64,000 bases of DNA from Chitinilyticum aquatile DSM 21506 (GCF_000430805.1 NZ_KE387261.1:1-64000), one strand, 5' to 3'. Positions 9,904-19,372 are shown, counted from the stretch's first letter. The notes: generated by a model not told the origin, from the sequence alone. Numbers and translations: made by a program.

Positions 9904-10647
9904 TTACTGGCCGAAATATTTCTTGTGGATCTTGGCGTAGCTGCCGTCTGCCTTGATGTCGGCCAGACCCTTGTTCAGCTTGGCAAGCAGTTCCTTGTTG
10001 CCTTTCTTGACGGCAATGCCGTAATACTCCTTGGCAAAGGAGCTGTCGTCGATCGTTTTCAGCTTGCTGCCCTTGTTGTTGGCAATGAAGTTGACCACGA
10101 CGCCGTTATCGGCAACGACGGCATCAACACCGCCGTTCAGCAGTTCTTTCAGCGCGAGCGGGGTCGACTCGAAACGCTTGATGTTGGCACTGGTTTTGCC
10201 TTGCAGCTTCTGCACGACTTCATCGCCGGTGGTGCCGGTCTGTACACCGATTTTCAGCGTCTTCAGGTCGGCAAACTTGGCAACCTTGCTGTTCGGGCCG
10301 ATCGCGATGAGCTGCTTGGCTTCGAAGTAGGGGTCGGAGAAATCCATGGTCTGTTTGCGTTCGGGGGTGATCGTCACCGCCGAGATGACAATGTCGCGTT
10401 CACCGTTGCCGAGTGTGGCAAAAATGCCTTCCCACGGCGTATTGATGAATTTTACTTGCAGGCCGGCTTTTGCAGCGATGGCGCTCATGACTTCGATGTC
10501 GAAACCGACTACTTCTTTTTTCTCGTTGACCGATTCGAACGGGGCGTAAGCCGCGTCAGTGCCAACCTGGTAGACCTTGGCGGCCTGGCTGCTGGCCGAG
10601 AACATCATGCCACTCATAAGTGCTGCTGCAATCCATGCTGCTTTCAT
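9904..10647 (-). CDS. Polar amino-acid ABC transporter periplasmic binding protein
   Basis: A 247-residue class 3 solute-binding protein. A signal peptide ending SSQA/AKVYQVG is followed by the family start GTDAAYAPFE, the signature GFDIEVMSAIAAKAG and TITPERKQTMDFSDPYF. It captures a polar amino acid in the periplasm; arginine, glutamine and histidine types cannot be separated by eye. AGGAG precedes the ATG with eight bases between. First gene of a two-gene unit with the permease. Confidence 0.93.
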   Translation of the reverse strand: MKAAWIAAALMSGMMFSASSQAAKVYQVGTDAAYAPFESVNEKKEVVGFDIEVMSAIAAKAGLQVKFINTPWEGIFATLGNGERDIVISAVTITPERKQTMDFSDPYFEAKQLIAIGPNSKVAKFADLKTLKIGVQTGTTGDEVVQKLQGKTSANIKRFESTPLALKELLNGGVDAVVADNGVVVNFIANNKGSKLKTIDDSSFAKEYYGIAVKKGNKELLAKLNKGLADIKADGSYAKIHKKYFGQ

Positions 10648-10754
10648 TCATGCATCTCCTGTTGTCTGGCGAAAATATCCCCTGCGCAGGGATGCTAGCG
10701 CCGGCAAGGCTGGTTTGATAATTGGGATTTACCCGTAAGCTTGCAGTGTATGCC

Positions 10755-11579
10755 TCAGCCGACCAGTTCGTCGAGGGCTCCGCGCAGTTCGAGCAGCTCG
10801 GGCAGATGTTCGACCAGTTGCCCGCGATCCAGCCGTGCCTGCTGCAGCAGTGCATCGCTTGTGTCGGCCAGGACTGCCTGCAGTTCATCGGCCGTTTTCC
10901 CTTCACGCTGCAGGCGGATGGCCAGATTGAGAATGGCGCTAAGGCAATCCGGCGGGGTCTGGCCAGCCGGGTCATTCTGGTGGCGCAGGGCTTCGACAAT
11001 GGTGTTGGGGAAGTTCCATCGTCTGACGAGCTCTACCCCGGCAGTGACAAAATCAAAATCGATGCCATTTTCCGTCAGGGATGCACCTGTGCCGCCTTCA
11101 GACAGGTGCTGTTCAATTTTTGCTGCGACATCGGGGGCGACCACATGCACCAGCATTTCACCGATGCTGTGCAGAATGCCGCAGGTAAAGGCCATTTCCG
11201 GTGGCAGTTTGGCCTTGCTGGCTAGCCAGCGGGCATCCGAGGCGACGGTCAGGCTCTTGTGCCAGAACTGCTTGCGATCAAAACCTGGCGTGGTGATGAA
11301 GGCGCCGGTGATGCCGGAGGCGATGACGAGCGTGCGAACGGTGTTGAAGCCAAGCACAACCATGGCTTCGTTAACTGTGCCGATACGGCGGGTGGCGCCA
11401 AAATGCACGGAATTGGCCAAGCGCAGCACTTTGGCTGTAATGACCTGGTCGAGCGCTATCTTCTGAGCGATGCGGCCGATTTCAATGCCTTCGTCATTAA
11501 AGCTGTCGATCAGCTCCTGGACAATTTTCGGGATGGTTGGCAGGCGGTGTGTCTGCTCGAACACATCTTCCAGTTTCAT
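10755..11579 (-). CDS. HDOD domain protein
   Basis: A single HDOD domain of 274 residues starts with the hallmark RLPTIPKIVQELI and includes LANSVHFGATRRIGTVNEAM and VLGFNTVRTLVIASG. HDOD proteins are HD-superfamily relatives usually lacking the metal-binding HD pair, and act in signalling linked to chemotaxis, motility or stress. No GGDEF or EAL domain is attached. I prefer the ATG at 11579, preceded by GGAG, to the start 12 bases upstream. It lies downstream of rne but is separated from it by a terminator. Confidence 0.88.
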   Translation of the reverse strand: MKLEDVFEQTHRLPTIPKIVQELIDSFNDEGIEIGRIAQKIALDQVITAKVLRLANSVHFGATRRIGTVNEAMVVLGFNTVRTLVIASGITGAFITTPGFDRKQFWHKSLTVASDARWLASKAKLPPEMAFTCGILHSIGEMLVHVVAPDVAAKIEQHLSEGGTGASLTENGIDFDFVTAGVELVRRWNFPNTIVEALRHQNDPAGQTPPDCLSAILNLAIRLQREGKTADELQAVLADTSDALLQQARLDRGQLVEHLPELLELRGALDELVG

Positions 11580-11651
11580 GACGCACTCCATTAATCTTGA
11601 ATTGCTGTTCCATCTTAGAGCAGGTGCGCGATGTCACCAACTCTGACACAC

Positions 11652-11681
11652 AAAAAGAACTCCGCCGAAGCGGAGTTCTTT
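11652..11681 (-). terminator. Terminator of rne
   Basis: AAAGAACTCCGC (11654-11665) and GCGGAGTTCTTT (11670-11681) form a 12-bp stem with a CGAA loop on the plus strand, followed on the minus strand by TTTTTG. It separates rne from the HDOD gene. Confidence 0.88.
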
Positions 11682-11694
11682 GCGCAGGTGCTAC

Positions 11695-14600
11695 TTACTG
11701 TTGCTGCGCCGCTTGCTGGCCATCGGTTTCGACCTGGGCCAGCGGCTGTTGCACTACAACACTGCCGGTGTCGGCTTTGACGTCGCTGCGGCGGCGGCGC
11801 TTCGGGGTATTGACGACAATGTCTTCAACCGCAGTGGCGACGGCGCTGGCTTGAGTTTGTACCAGCTGCAGCGGAGCCTCTTCCTGCTGAACGTGTCCAC
11901 TGCCCTGCTGGCGCGCATCGCTGCGGCGGCGGCGTGTTGCGGCGCTGACCACTGGCTCGACAGTTTCCGGAGCCGGAACGGCTGTCGTCGTAGTGCTGGT
12001 GCTGACCAGTACCAGTCCAGCCTGTGCGGCGAGCTCGACCGCTGCCGGCGCGGAGTTCGGAGTCGCGACTTCGGCAGGAGCTTCAGGCGTGAATTGCAGG
12101 GACAGGCTGGCCTGGGCCGGCGCGGTGCTTGCGGCCTCGGCTGCCACCGGAGCAGGTTCCTCGCTTGCATCTTCTACGCTGGCCGGAGCGACTGCTGCAG
12201 CTTCGCTGACTACGTTATCCGTACTTGCGGGAATGTCTGCTGCCGGAGCAATGATTGCCGGCTCGGCTGTGACAACCTCTGCGGCTTCTGCAGCTGTACT
12301 TGCCGCGACAATAGCAACAGGAACTTCGGCAACAGGGGCTTCGGGTGCGGCCTGCACGGTTTCAGCTGCGGCCGCTGGTGCAGCTGCCACGGCTACCGGT
12401 GCCTCGATGATTTCGGCAGCAGGCAAGTCAGATGCGGTGGCACTGGCACCAGTGTTGCCTTCGTCAGCAGCACTCAGTTCCGTTCCTTCGCTTGTCGCGC
12501 TGTTGCGCTCGCCACGACGTTCACCGCCACGGCGACCGCGGCGGCGGCGGCTGCGGCCTTCGCCGGTTTCCGTGCCGGCAGTGGTTTCCGGCAGTTCACG
12601 CGCATTGTCGTTCGTCGTTTCTTCGCTTGCAATCGGTGCCGTGTTCAGCGGCAGCAGTTCTTCCTGACGTGCTTGCTGCTGTGCGGCACGTTCACCGCGC
12701 GGCTGGCGTTCGCCACGCGGCTGGCGTTCGCGGCGGCCTTCCTGCTTGGCCGGCGCTTCTGCTGCGGTCACGACGGTGCCGGCTTGCTCGCGTGCCTCGC
12801 CGCGGTCGCGGTTGCGCTCGCTGCGTTCGCCACGGTTTTCACGGGCCGGCTTTTGGTCTTCTTCGATGCGCGGCTTGCCGCTGCGGCGATTGTCCTCGCC
12901 ATTGTTACGGTTGCCACGCTCGCTGTTGCGTTCGGTGCGCTCGCCACGTTCACTGCGTTCGCCACGGCGACGCTGATCGTTGCGGTTACGGCCGTTGCCA
13001 TTGCTGCGGGCTGCGGGTTTGGTTTCTTCGACTTCCGGCGCGCCCTTGAACCAGCTGACAATGCGGCTCCACAGCGAAACACTGGCAGTTGCGGTTTCTG
13101 CGGCAGCCGGTTTTTTGGCCGGGCGAGGCTCGGAAACCGGTGCCGGTTGGGCCGGGGTGATGCCCTTGACGGCAGCTTCCTGGCGCTTGGCCTGGTCATC
13201 CTTGGCCTTCTGCGGCTGATAGCCTTCATCCGGCGGAGTTTCGACCATGCGGTAAGACGGGCGAACCTCTTCGAACTGGCTGACTTCGTCATGGCGCAGA
13301 CGGGTCACGCTGTAATGCGGTGTTTCCATGTGCATGTTCGGAATCAGCACGACGCTGACCTTCAGGCGTGCTTCCAAGGCGAACAGCTCGTTGCGCTTTT
13401 CGTTCAGCAGGAAGGTGGCGACGTCGACCGGAACCTGCGCATGTACGGCGCCGGTGTTTTCCTTCATTGCATCTTCCTGGATGATGCGCAGGATGTGCAG
13501 AGCGGACGATTCGATGCCACGGATGAAGCCGGTGCCATGACAACGCGGGCAGGCGATGTGTGTGGTTTCTTCCAGTGACGGCTGCAGGCGCTGGCGCGAG
13601 AGTTCCATCAGGCCGAAGCGGCTGATCTTGCCGGTCTGCACGCGGGCGCGGTCATGGTGCAGCGCTTCGCGCAGGCGGTTTTCGACGTCGCGCTGGCTCT
13701 TTGGGTTTTCCATGTCGATGAAGTCGATGACGATCAGGCCGCCGATGTCGCGCAGGCGCATCTGGCGGGCGATTTCGTCGGCGGCTTCCAGGTTGGTGCG
13801 CAGCGCCGTTTCCTCGATGTCGCTGCCCTTGGTGGCGCGTGCGGAGTTGACGTCGATCGAGTAGAGCGCTTCGGTCTTGTCGATCACGATGGCGCCGCCT
13901 GACGGCAGGGTTACATCACGCGCAAAGGCGGTTTCGATCTGGTGTTCGATCTGGAAGCGCGAGAACAGCGGTACGTCATCCTGGTAGAGCTTCACGCGGT
14001 TGACGTTGCCCGGCATCACGTGACTCATGAACTGGCGGGCCTGCTCGAAGATGTCGATCTTGTCGATCAGGATTTCGCCGATTTCGGGCTGGAAGTAATC
14101 GCGGATGGCGCGGATGACGAGGCTGGATTCCTGATAGATCAGAAAGGCACCGGTCTGCGAAGTGGCGGCACCTTCGATGGCGCGCCACAGTTGCAGCAGG
14201 TACTGGAAATCCCATTGCAGCTCTTCGACGGCACGACCGATGGCGGCAGTGCGGGCGATCAGGCTCATGCCGGACGGGGTGTCGAGCTGGTCCATGGCGG
14301 CGCGCAGTTCATTGCGCTCTTCGCCTTCGATACGGCGTGAAACGCCACCGCCACGCGGGTTGTTCGGCATCAGCACCAGATAGCGGCCGGCAAGGCTGAT
14401 GTAGGTGGTCAGCGCGGCGCCCTTGTTGCCGCGCTCGTCCTTTTCGACCTGGACGATGAGCTCCTGGCCTTCCTTCAGCGAATCCAGTACACGGCCACGG
14501 CCATTGCCGTCGCCATCGCCCAGATAGGCACGGGAAATCTCCTTGAAGGGGAGAAAGCCGTGGCGGTCACAGCCGTAATCGACGAAGCAGGCTTCCAGCG

Positions 14601-14754
14601 ACGGTTCGATCCGGGTGATGATGCCTTTGTAGATGTTGGATTTGCGCTGCTCCTTGCCGACGGTTTCGATGTCGAGGTCAATGAGCTTCTGGCCGTCCAC
14701 GATGGCAACGCGCAGCTCTTCGGCCTGCGTTGCATTGAACAACATGCGTTTCAT
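11695..14754 (-). CDS. rne: Ribonuclease E
   Basis: An endoribonuclease of 1,019 residues that initiates mRNA decay and matures rRNA and tRNA, scaffolding the degradosome. The N half is catalytic: [10 protein letters not shown] start, S1 domain at about 36-120 ([18 protein letters not shown]), DNase I-like core with VIDFIDME, and the zinc-link motif CPRCHGTGF. From about residue 520 it is disordered and biased: an Arg/Glu/Gly-rich RNA-binding stretch ([12 protein letters not shown]), then Ala/Pro/Glu-rich linkers and two related RRRRSD motifs near the end. Length is close to E. coli RNase E (1,061). The 5' leader hairpin may regulate it. Confidence 0.96.
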   Translation of the reverse strand: MKRMLFNATQAEELRVAIVDGQKLIDLDIETVGKEQRKSNIYKGIITRIEPSLEACFVDYGCDRHGFLPFKEISRAYLGDGDGNGRGRVLDSLKEGQELIVQVEKDERGNKGAALTTYISLAGRYLVLMPNNPRGGGVSRRIEGEERNELRAAMDQLDTPSGMSLIARTAAIGRAVEELQWDFQYLLQLWRAIEGAATSQTGAFLIYQESSLVIRAIRDYFQPEIGEILIDKIDIFEQARQFMSHVMPGNVNRVKLYQDDVPLFSRFQIEHQIETAFARDVTLPSGGAIVIDKTEALYSIDVNSARATKGSDIEETALRTNLEAADEIARQMRLRDIGGLIVIDFIDMENPKSQRDVENRLREALHHDRARVQTGKISRFGLMELSRQRLQPSLEETTHIACPRCHGTGFIRGIESSALHILRIIQEDAMKENTGAVHAQVPVDVATFLLNEKRNELFALEARLKVSVVLIPNMHMETPHYSVTRLRHDEVSQFEEVRPSYRMVETPPDEGYQPQKAKDDQAKRQEAAVKGITPAQPAPVSEPRPAKKPAAAETATASVSLWSRIVSWFKGAPEVEETKPAARSNGNGRNRNDQRRRGERSERGERTERNSERGNRNNGEDNRRSGKPRIEEDQKPARENRGERSERNRDRGEAREQAGTVVTAAEAPAKQEGRRERQPRGERQPRGERAAQQQARQEELLPLNTAPIASEETTNDNARELPETTAGTETGEGRSRRRRGRRGGERRGERNSATSEGTELSAADEGNTGASATASDLPAAEIIEAPVAVAAAPAAAAETVQAAPEAPVAEVPVAIVAASTAAEAAEVVTAEPAIIAPAADIPASTDNVVSEAAAVAPASVEDASEEPAPVAAEAASTAPAQASLSLQFTPEAPAEVATPNSAPAAVELAAQAGLVLVSTSTTTTAVPAPETVEPVVSAATRRRRSDARQQGSGHVQQEEAPLQLVQTQASAVATAVEDIVVNTPKRRRRSDVKADTGSVVVQQPLAQVETDGQQAAQQQ

Positions 14755-14760
14755 GTAAGG

Positions 14761-14782
14761 GCTCCTGCAAACGCACTGCAGG
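14761..14782 (-). promoter_or_regulatory. Hairpin overlapping the rne ribosome binding site
   Basis: CCTGCA (14764-14769) pairs with TGCAGG (14777-14782) around seven bases. On the minus strand the Shine-Dalgarno AGGAGC (14761-14766) is partly inside this stem, seven bases before the rne ATG. RNase E is known in E. coli to autoregulate through its leader; a stem hiding the ribosome site fits, but function here is inference. Confidence 0.45.
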
Positions 14783-15489
14783 ATGTCCGCGGCAAACCAC
14801 TGGGGTTCCGCTAGTTCCGGAGATCGGTTCTGGGCATGGCTGTCACAGCGCGTGTGGGCAGCGATGGGTCAATTCAGGCGATATCGGTCCGGCTTGGCGG
14901 AATAAGTCTCCAGTGTCTCGGGGTTGCAGGGCGTCGTTTACGGTCAGTAAGCGCGGGGCTGGCATGAGGCAGAGCTTGCGGTGCCGTGTGCACAGTGATG
15001 TGCGGGGCTGCTGCTGCGGCCTGCCGGCCTCGGGCTTCTGGCTGACGGCACAACGACCTGTCAGGGTATCGGGTTTGCTGTATTCAAGCCATCCTTGCGG
15101 CATTCGGTGCTCGTTCAAGGCTGGCGCGGAAATCCTGGTAAGTGCGCTAACGATGTAAATCAATTACCATCGCTGCTTTTGTGCGGTGAGCGTTATAACC
15201 GCTTCCCGGCGCCATTGTCGCATCCCGCCTGCCTGGTGAGTCCCGCGCTAACAAGCCCGCGCAATTGCGCAGGCGGTGACCGGAGTCACGGCAGGCTGTT
15301 CATCACCGAAAGGGCGGCATGCAGACAAAGAGCGGGAATACCTGCAGGCGGATTGCCTGCGGTGGCGAACCGCTGCGGTGTACCTCTTGTCCGGTATGCA
15401 GCATCTGGTCCGCTAGGGCCCTGTACAACGGGCCGAAAACCTTAGACTGCAGCATCTTGGCTGCAGTGCAACAGCGAGTATATGTCAAG
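14783..15489. other. Long divergent rne/rluC intergenic region
   Basis: About 700 bases without a convincing gene. It must hold the divergent promoters of rne and rluC, but I cannot place -35/-10 boxes with confidence. On the rluC side (about 15250-15470) five short hairpins follow one another: palindrome GCGCAATTGCGC (15259-15270), GTGAC-CGGA-GTCAC (15276-15289), GCAGGC/GCCTGC (15344-15360), GCGGT/ACCGC (15359-15373) and ACTGCAGC/GCTGCAGT just before the start. This suggests a structured leader or small RNA. I found no RNase P, tmRNA, SRP RNA or known riboswitch signature. Confidence 0.5.
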
Positions 15490-16464
15490 ATGTCACAAAC
15501 AAGCAAAGCATCCGTTGAATGGGTGACGATTGGCGAAGAAGAGGCTGGTCAGCGGCTCGATAACTTCTTGTTGAAGCGCTTGAAAGGCGTACCCAAGAGT
15601 CACGTCTACCGCATCGTGCGCGCGGGCGAAGTGCGCGTGAACAAGGGCAGGGCGGATGTCACGCGCCGTCTTGAAGCGGGTGATGTGGTGCGCGTGCCGC
15701 CGGTGCGGGTGGCGGCGGTCCCGAGCACTGCGCCGGCGCAGGCGGCCAGCCAGCGCGTGGAACTCGAAGTGCTGTTCGAAGATGACGCGCTGCTCATCAT
15801 CAACAAGCCGGCCGGCATCGCCGTGCATGGCGGCTCGGGAGTGTCCTTCGGCGTGATCGAACTGCTGCGTGCGCAGCGCCCGCAGGCCAAATACCTTGAG
15901 CTTGTGCACCGGCTCGACCGTGAAACCTCTGGCATCCTGCTGATCGCCAAAAAGCGCAGCGCGCTGGTCAAACTGCATGAAATGTTCCGCGACCACCACC
16001 GGCTCGACAAGCGCTATCTGGCGCTGGTGCAGGATGTTTGGCCCGAGCCGCGCAGCCATGTGCGACTGAAACTCTTCAAATACACTACCCCCGATGGCGA
16101 ACGCCGCGTGCGGGTCACAGCGGATGGCACCGATGCGCATACGGTCGTGAACCGCCTGCGCAAATGGGACGATTGTTCGCTGCTGGAATGCGAGCTGAAA
16201 ACCGGTCGCACGCACCAGATCCGCGTGCATCTGTCGGCCAGCGGGCACGCCATTCTGGGGGATGAGAAATATGGCGACTTTGCGCTGAACAAGGCGCTGC
16301 AGCGGCAGGGGCTCAAGCGCATGTTTCTGCATGCGTGGAAGTTGTCGTTCAAGCACCCGCTCACCGACGAGCCGCTGGCAATTGAAGCCCCTCTGCCGGA
16401 CGAGTTGCAGGGTTATATTGATTCACTGGGCGATGCGCAGCCTTCCGGAAAGGTGAGTGTATAG
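15490..16464 (+). CDS. rluC: 23S rRNA pseudouridine synthase (RluC type)
   Basis: The 324-residue protein has an S4 RNA-binding domain at about 20-75 and the RluA-family catalytic motif HRLDRETSG with nucleophile Asp143. RluC makes pseudouridines 955, 2504 and 2580 in 23S rRNA. KTGRTHQIRVHL is the second family signature. The ATG at 15490 matches family N termini; the in-frame extension upstream is not protein-like and no strong ribosome binding site is seen. The divergent rne-rluC pair is conserved in proteobacteria. HAD, Rieske and SppA genes follow. Confidence 0.93.
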   Translation: MSQTSKASVEWVTIGEEEAGQRLDNFLLKRLKGVPKSHVYRIVRAGEVRVNKGRADVTRRLEAGDVVRVPPVRVAAVPSTAPAQAASQRVELEVLFEDDALLIINKPAGIAVHGGSGVSFGVIELLRAQRPQAKYLELVHRLDRETSGILLIAKKRSALVKLHEMFRDHHRLDKRYLALVQDVWPEPRSHVRLKLFKYTTPDGERRVRVTADGTDAHTVVNRLRKWDDCSLLECELKTGRTHQIRVHLSASGHAILGDEKYGDFALNKALQRQGLKRMFLHAWKLSFKHPLTDEPLAIEAPLPDELQGYIDSLGDAQPSGKVSV

Positions 16465-16521
16465 GTATTACCCTGTAGCCATTTATGATCAATGCTCTGG
16501 GTTGCATGGGGTGATGGGTAT
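16461..16521. repeat. Dispersed GGGTAT palindrome, copy 3
   Basis: The left arm reads AGGTATTACCCTGTAGCC then ATTTATGATC; the right arm ends GGTGATGGGTAT. Pairing is imperfect with several G-T pairs. The TGTAGCCATTTAT core is exact. It lies between rluC and the HAD gene, which point the same way. Confidence 0.65.
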
Positions 16522-16559
16522 TCATGCGGGCCGGGCATTCCAAGATTGGAAAAGCACCG

Positions 16560-17216
16560 ATGAGTAAACGTTTTGATCTGCTGGTCTTCGACTGGGACGG
16601 CACACTGATGGATTCCACCGCGACCATCACCTACGCGATCAGGCAGGCTTTCCATGATGTCGGCCTGCCGGTGCCTTCCGAGCGCGATGCGCGCTATGTG
16701 ATCGGCTATGGGTTGACCGAAGCCATGCAGCATCTGGCTCCCGCAGCGGACGATGGACAGATCCGTCGCGTGGTCGATGCCTATCGTCATTACTATCTGG
16801 CGCGCGACCAGCAGCTGGTGCTGTTCGACGGCGTGCGCGAAGGCCTGCAGCGTTTTGCCGATGCCGGCTTCACGCTTTGCGTGGCGACGGGCAAATCGCG
16901 CGCAGGGCTTGCCCGCGTGCTGGAGGCTACCGGCCTCGGCCCGTTTTTCCTGGCAACACGCACGGCTGACGAATCGTTTTCCAAACCACACCCCGCGATG
17001 CTGGAATACCTGCTCGATTTTGCCGATGTCGCGCCGGAGCGTGCACTGATGATCGGGGACACCACACACGACCTGCAACTGGCGCTCAATGCCGGTACGG
17101 CCAGTGCAGCGCTGACCTATGGTGCACACGATGTTGCCGCGCTGGAGGCACTGGATCCGCTGGGCATTTTCGATGATTTTCCGGCGCTGGCCGACTGGAT
17201 CATCGCTCATGGCTGA
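16560..17216 (+). CDS. HAD-superfamily phosphatase (phosphoglycolate phosphatase-like)
   Basis: A 218-residue HAD hydrolase with motif I DWDGTLMDS (nucleophile Asp and acid Asp two residues later) and the metal-binding motif IV MIGDTTHD. A helical cap sits between residues 15 and 85. It resembles Gph, which removes 2-phosphoglycolate, but related subfamilies act on other small phosphates, so the substrate is tentative. The ATG at 16560 fits the motif I distance; an in-frame start 36 bases upstream is less likely. It overlaps the Rieske gene by eight bases. Confidence 0.88.
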   Translation: MSKRFDLLVFDWDGTLMDSTATITYAIRQAFHDVGLPVPSERDARYVIGYGLTEAMQHLAPAADDGQIRRVVDAYRHYYLARDQQLVLFDGVREGLQRFADAGFTLCVATGKSRAGLARVLEATGLGPFFLATRTADESFSKPHPAMLEYLLDFADVAPERALMIGDTTHDLQLALNAGTASAALTYGAHDVAALEALDPLGIFDDFPALADWIIAHG

Positions 17217-17562
17217 GCGCTGCCTGGGTGATGCCACGCAGCTAGTCGAGCGCGGACTGGCGCTGCGCTTTACCGTGACCGATTCGAAAGGTAACGAGCG
17301 CAAGGCCTTCGCGCTGCGCTTTGGCGGCCGGGTCTATGCCTACATCAATGAATGTGCGCACATTCCGATCGAGCTGGATTTCAACCCCGGCGATGTGCTC
17401 GACCTCAGCCGCGAATACCTTGTGTGTTCCACCCACGGCGCATACTATTTGCCGCAGACCGGTTTGTGCGTGGGCGGGCCCTGCCCGGGGCGCCGCCTCG
17501 AGCCGCTGCCGGTATCCGAACATGATGAGCAGCTCTGGCTGCAGGAAGGATTGTACCGATGA
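17209..17562 (+). CDS. Rieske [2Fe-2S] protein
   Basis: A 117-residue ferredoxin-like Rieske protein. The cluster ligands are C49-x-H51 and C73-x2-H76 in NECAHIP and VCSTHGAYY. There is no signal peptide or membrane anchor, so it is cytosolic and unlike the bc1 subunit. It resembles the small ferredoxin subunits of dioxygenases, but no oxygenase is nearby. It overlaps the HAD gene upstream and the SppA gene downstream (ATGA), so all three are translationally coupled. Its partner and role are unknown. Confidence 0.9.
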   Translation: MAERCLGDATQLVERGLALRFTVTDSKGNERKAFALRFGGRVYAYINECAHIPIELDFNPGDVLDLSREYLVCSTHGAYYLPQTGLCVGGPCPGRRLEPLPVSEHDEQLWLQEGLYR

Positions 17563-18500
17563 GTGATTCCTGGGAACGCGATGCCCTGCAGGATCTGCTG
17601 ACTGCCTCGCTGAAAGAGCAGCGCCGCGCGCGGCGCTGGGGTATTTTCTTCAAATTGCTGACTTTCGGTTATCTGACCGTCAGCGTACTGCTGGTCTTTG
17701 GTGCCATCAGTGCCAGCCGCAGCGAAGCGATTTCCACCGAGCCGCATACGGCCGTGGTACGGCTGGAAGGCGTGATCGCCCCCGGCAGCGAAGGGGCGGA
17801 CAGTGTCATGCTCATCGACGGGCTGAAGGCCGCCTTTGAAGACAAGAATACGAAAGCCGTGCTGATCCAGGCCAATAGCCCCGGCGGCAGCCCGGTGCAG
17901 TCCGGCATCGTGTATGACGAGATGCTGCGCCTGCGCAAGCTGTATCCGAAAATCCCCCTCTATGTAGTGATCGAGGACGTGTGTGCGTCGGGCTGCTATT
18001 ACATCGCGGCGGCGGGTGACAAGATCTATGCCGACAAGGCCTCGATCGTCGGCTCGATCGGTGTGCTGATGGACGGCTTCGGCTTTACCGGCACAATGGA
18101 AAAGCTCGGCGTGCAGCGCCGCCTGCTGACTGCGGGCAGCAACAAGGGTTTCCTCGATCCCTTCTCGCCACTGGATGAAAACCAGAAGGCCAAGGCGCAG
18201 GTGATGCTGGATGAAATTCACCAGCAGTTCATCACCGCCGTCAAGGAAGGGCGTGGCAAGCGCTTGGTAACGGATAATCCGGATCTCTTTTCGGGCATGG
18301 TCTGGAGTGGTGCTGCCGGCAAGGAGCTGGGCCTTGTTGACGGGCTGGGATCGGTCGACAGCGTCGCGCGCGACGTGGTGAAAGTTGAAAAACTGGTGGA
18401 CTTTACCCCGCAGGCGAGCTTTGCTGATCGTATCGCCCGCCAGATCGGCGTGAGCGCCGCTACGCACCTGTCATCGCAGCTGCAGTTCCAGTTGCGCTGA
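17559..18500 (+). CDS. sppA: S49-family signal peptide peptidase (SppA-like)
   Basis: A 313-residue, single-domain SppA. One membrane helix lies near residues 28-50 and the rest is periplasmic. The Ser-Lys dyad is likely Ser144 in CASGCYY and Lys196 in AGSNKGFLD, 52 residues apart as in Bacillus SppA. It degrades cleaved signal peptides. It is half the length of the E. coli tandem protein, so this is the short form that assembles as an octamer. The start overlaps the Rieske stop by four bases. Confidence 0.93.
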   Translation: MSDSWERDALQDLLTASLKEQRRARRWGIFFKLLTFGYLTVSVLLVFGAISASRSEAISTEPHTAVVRLEGVIAPGSEGADSVMLIDGLKAAFEDKNTKAVLIQANSPGGSPVQSGIVYDEMLRLRKLYPKIPLYVVIEDVCASGCYYIAAAGDKIYADKASIVGSIGVLMDGFGFTGTMEKLGVQRRLLTAGSNKGFLDPFSPLDENQKAKAQVMLDEIHQQFITAVKEGRGKRLVTDNPDLFSGMVWSGAAGKELGLVDGLGSVDSVARDVVKVEKLVDFTPQASFADRIARQIGVSAATHLSSQLQFQLR

Positions 18501-18529
18501 ACGGGCGGCGGGCAGGGCAGGGAGGACGC

Positions 18530-19303
18530 ATGGCACGGCATAAGCTCAGACACGACGATCATGACAACCATGAACGCTGGCTGGTGTCGTACGCCGATTT
18601 CATTACGCTGCTGTTCGCCTTCTTTGTGGTGATGTACGCGATATCCTCGGTCAATGAAGGCAAGTATCGCGTGTTGTCCGATTCGCTGGTACAGGCGTTC
18701 AAGCAGCCGCCAACCTCGTCGAAAATCGTGCAGGTGGGAAACCAGACCGTGATGGGTGCGCCGGCCAAGCCGATTGCGCTACCCGCGCCGCCTGTGCCCA
18801 ACAAAACGACGGCCGAGCAGGCCAAGAAAATGCAGGAAATGGCGAACCAGCTGAAAAGTTCGCTCGATACGCTGATCGATCAGGGCAAGGTGAAGGTCAC
18901 GCAGTCCAAGCGCGGCATTGCGGTGGAAATCAGCGATTCGGTGCTGTTCGATACCGGGCGCGCCGATCTGCAGCCACAATCACTGCAGGGTTTGCGTGCG
19001 GTGGCAGAGATGGTGAAGGCCACCGACAACCTGATCCAGATCGAAGGCCACACCGATAATGCGCCGATCAATTCGGCGCAGTTTCCATCCAACTGGGAAC
19101 TGTCCGCCGCGCGTGCCGCCAGCGTGGTGCGGGTGTTTGCCGAGGCAGGCGTCGCCCCGCAGCGCATGGTGGCGATTGGCTATGGCGAATTCCGGCCGAT
19201 GGATAGCAATGACAACCCGGACGGCCGTGCCAAAAACCGCCGCGTCACCTTGAACATCCTGGCCGACAACAAGGATGAAGTGGCGGTCTTGCCGTTGGAC
19301 TGA
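18530..19303 (+). CDS. MotB/MotD-like stator or OmpA-family protein
   Basis: The 257 residues hold one N-terminal membrane helix with the stator aspartate (Asp23 in SYADFITLLFAFF), a Pro-rich linker and a C-terminal OmpA/MotB peptidoglycan-binding domain with EGHTDNAPI and ELSAARAASVVRVF. In flagellar stators this protein anchors the MotA proton channel to the wall. No motA or motC partner lies beside it; it follows sppA by 29 bases. It could pair with a MotA elsewhere, or belong to a non-flagellar energy-coupled system. MotD of Pseudomonas is the closest type I can name. Confidence 0.88.
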   Translation: MARHKLRHDDHDNHERWLVSYADFITLLFAFFVVMYAISSVNEGKYRVLSDSLVQAFKQPPTSSKIVQVGNQTVMGAPAKPIALPAPPVPNKTTAEQAKKMQEMANQLKSSLDTLIDQGKVKVTQSKRGIAVEISDSVLFDTGRADLQPQSLQGLRAVAEMVKATDNLIQIEGHTDNAPINSAQFPSNWELSAARAASVVRVFAEAGVAPQRMVAIGYGEFRPMDSNDNPDGRAKNRRVTLNILADNKDEVAVLPLD

Positions 19304-19372
19304 GCCTTGTAAGTTGCGTGTATCGCATGATGCTTGCCTGATTGGCGCCACAATATGCGCAAGGATTGCATT

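Noticed and set aside
11680-13578. A 632-codon plus-strand open frame opposite rne
   Set aside because: It is antisense to a clear rne. Its Cys/Arg-rich composition is the mirror of Ala/Pro/Glu codons in GC-rich DNA.
14783-15489. RNase P RNA or other known ncRNA in the rne/rluC gap
   Set aside because: GAAAGGGCGG recalled part of RNase P RNA, but the universal core segments are missing, as are tmRNA and SRP RNA signatures.
15319-15489. N-terminal extension of RluC
   Set aside because: The open frame upstream encodes Cys/Arg-rich sequence unlike the family; it falls in the structured leader.
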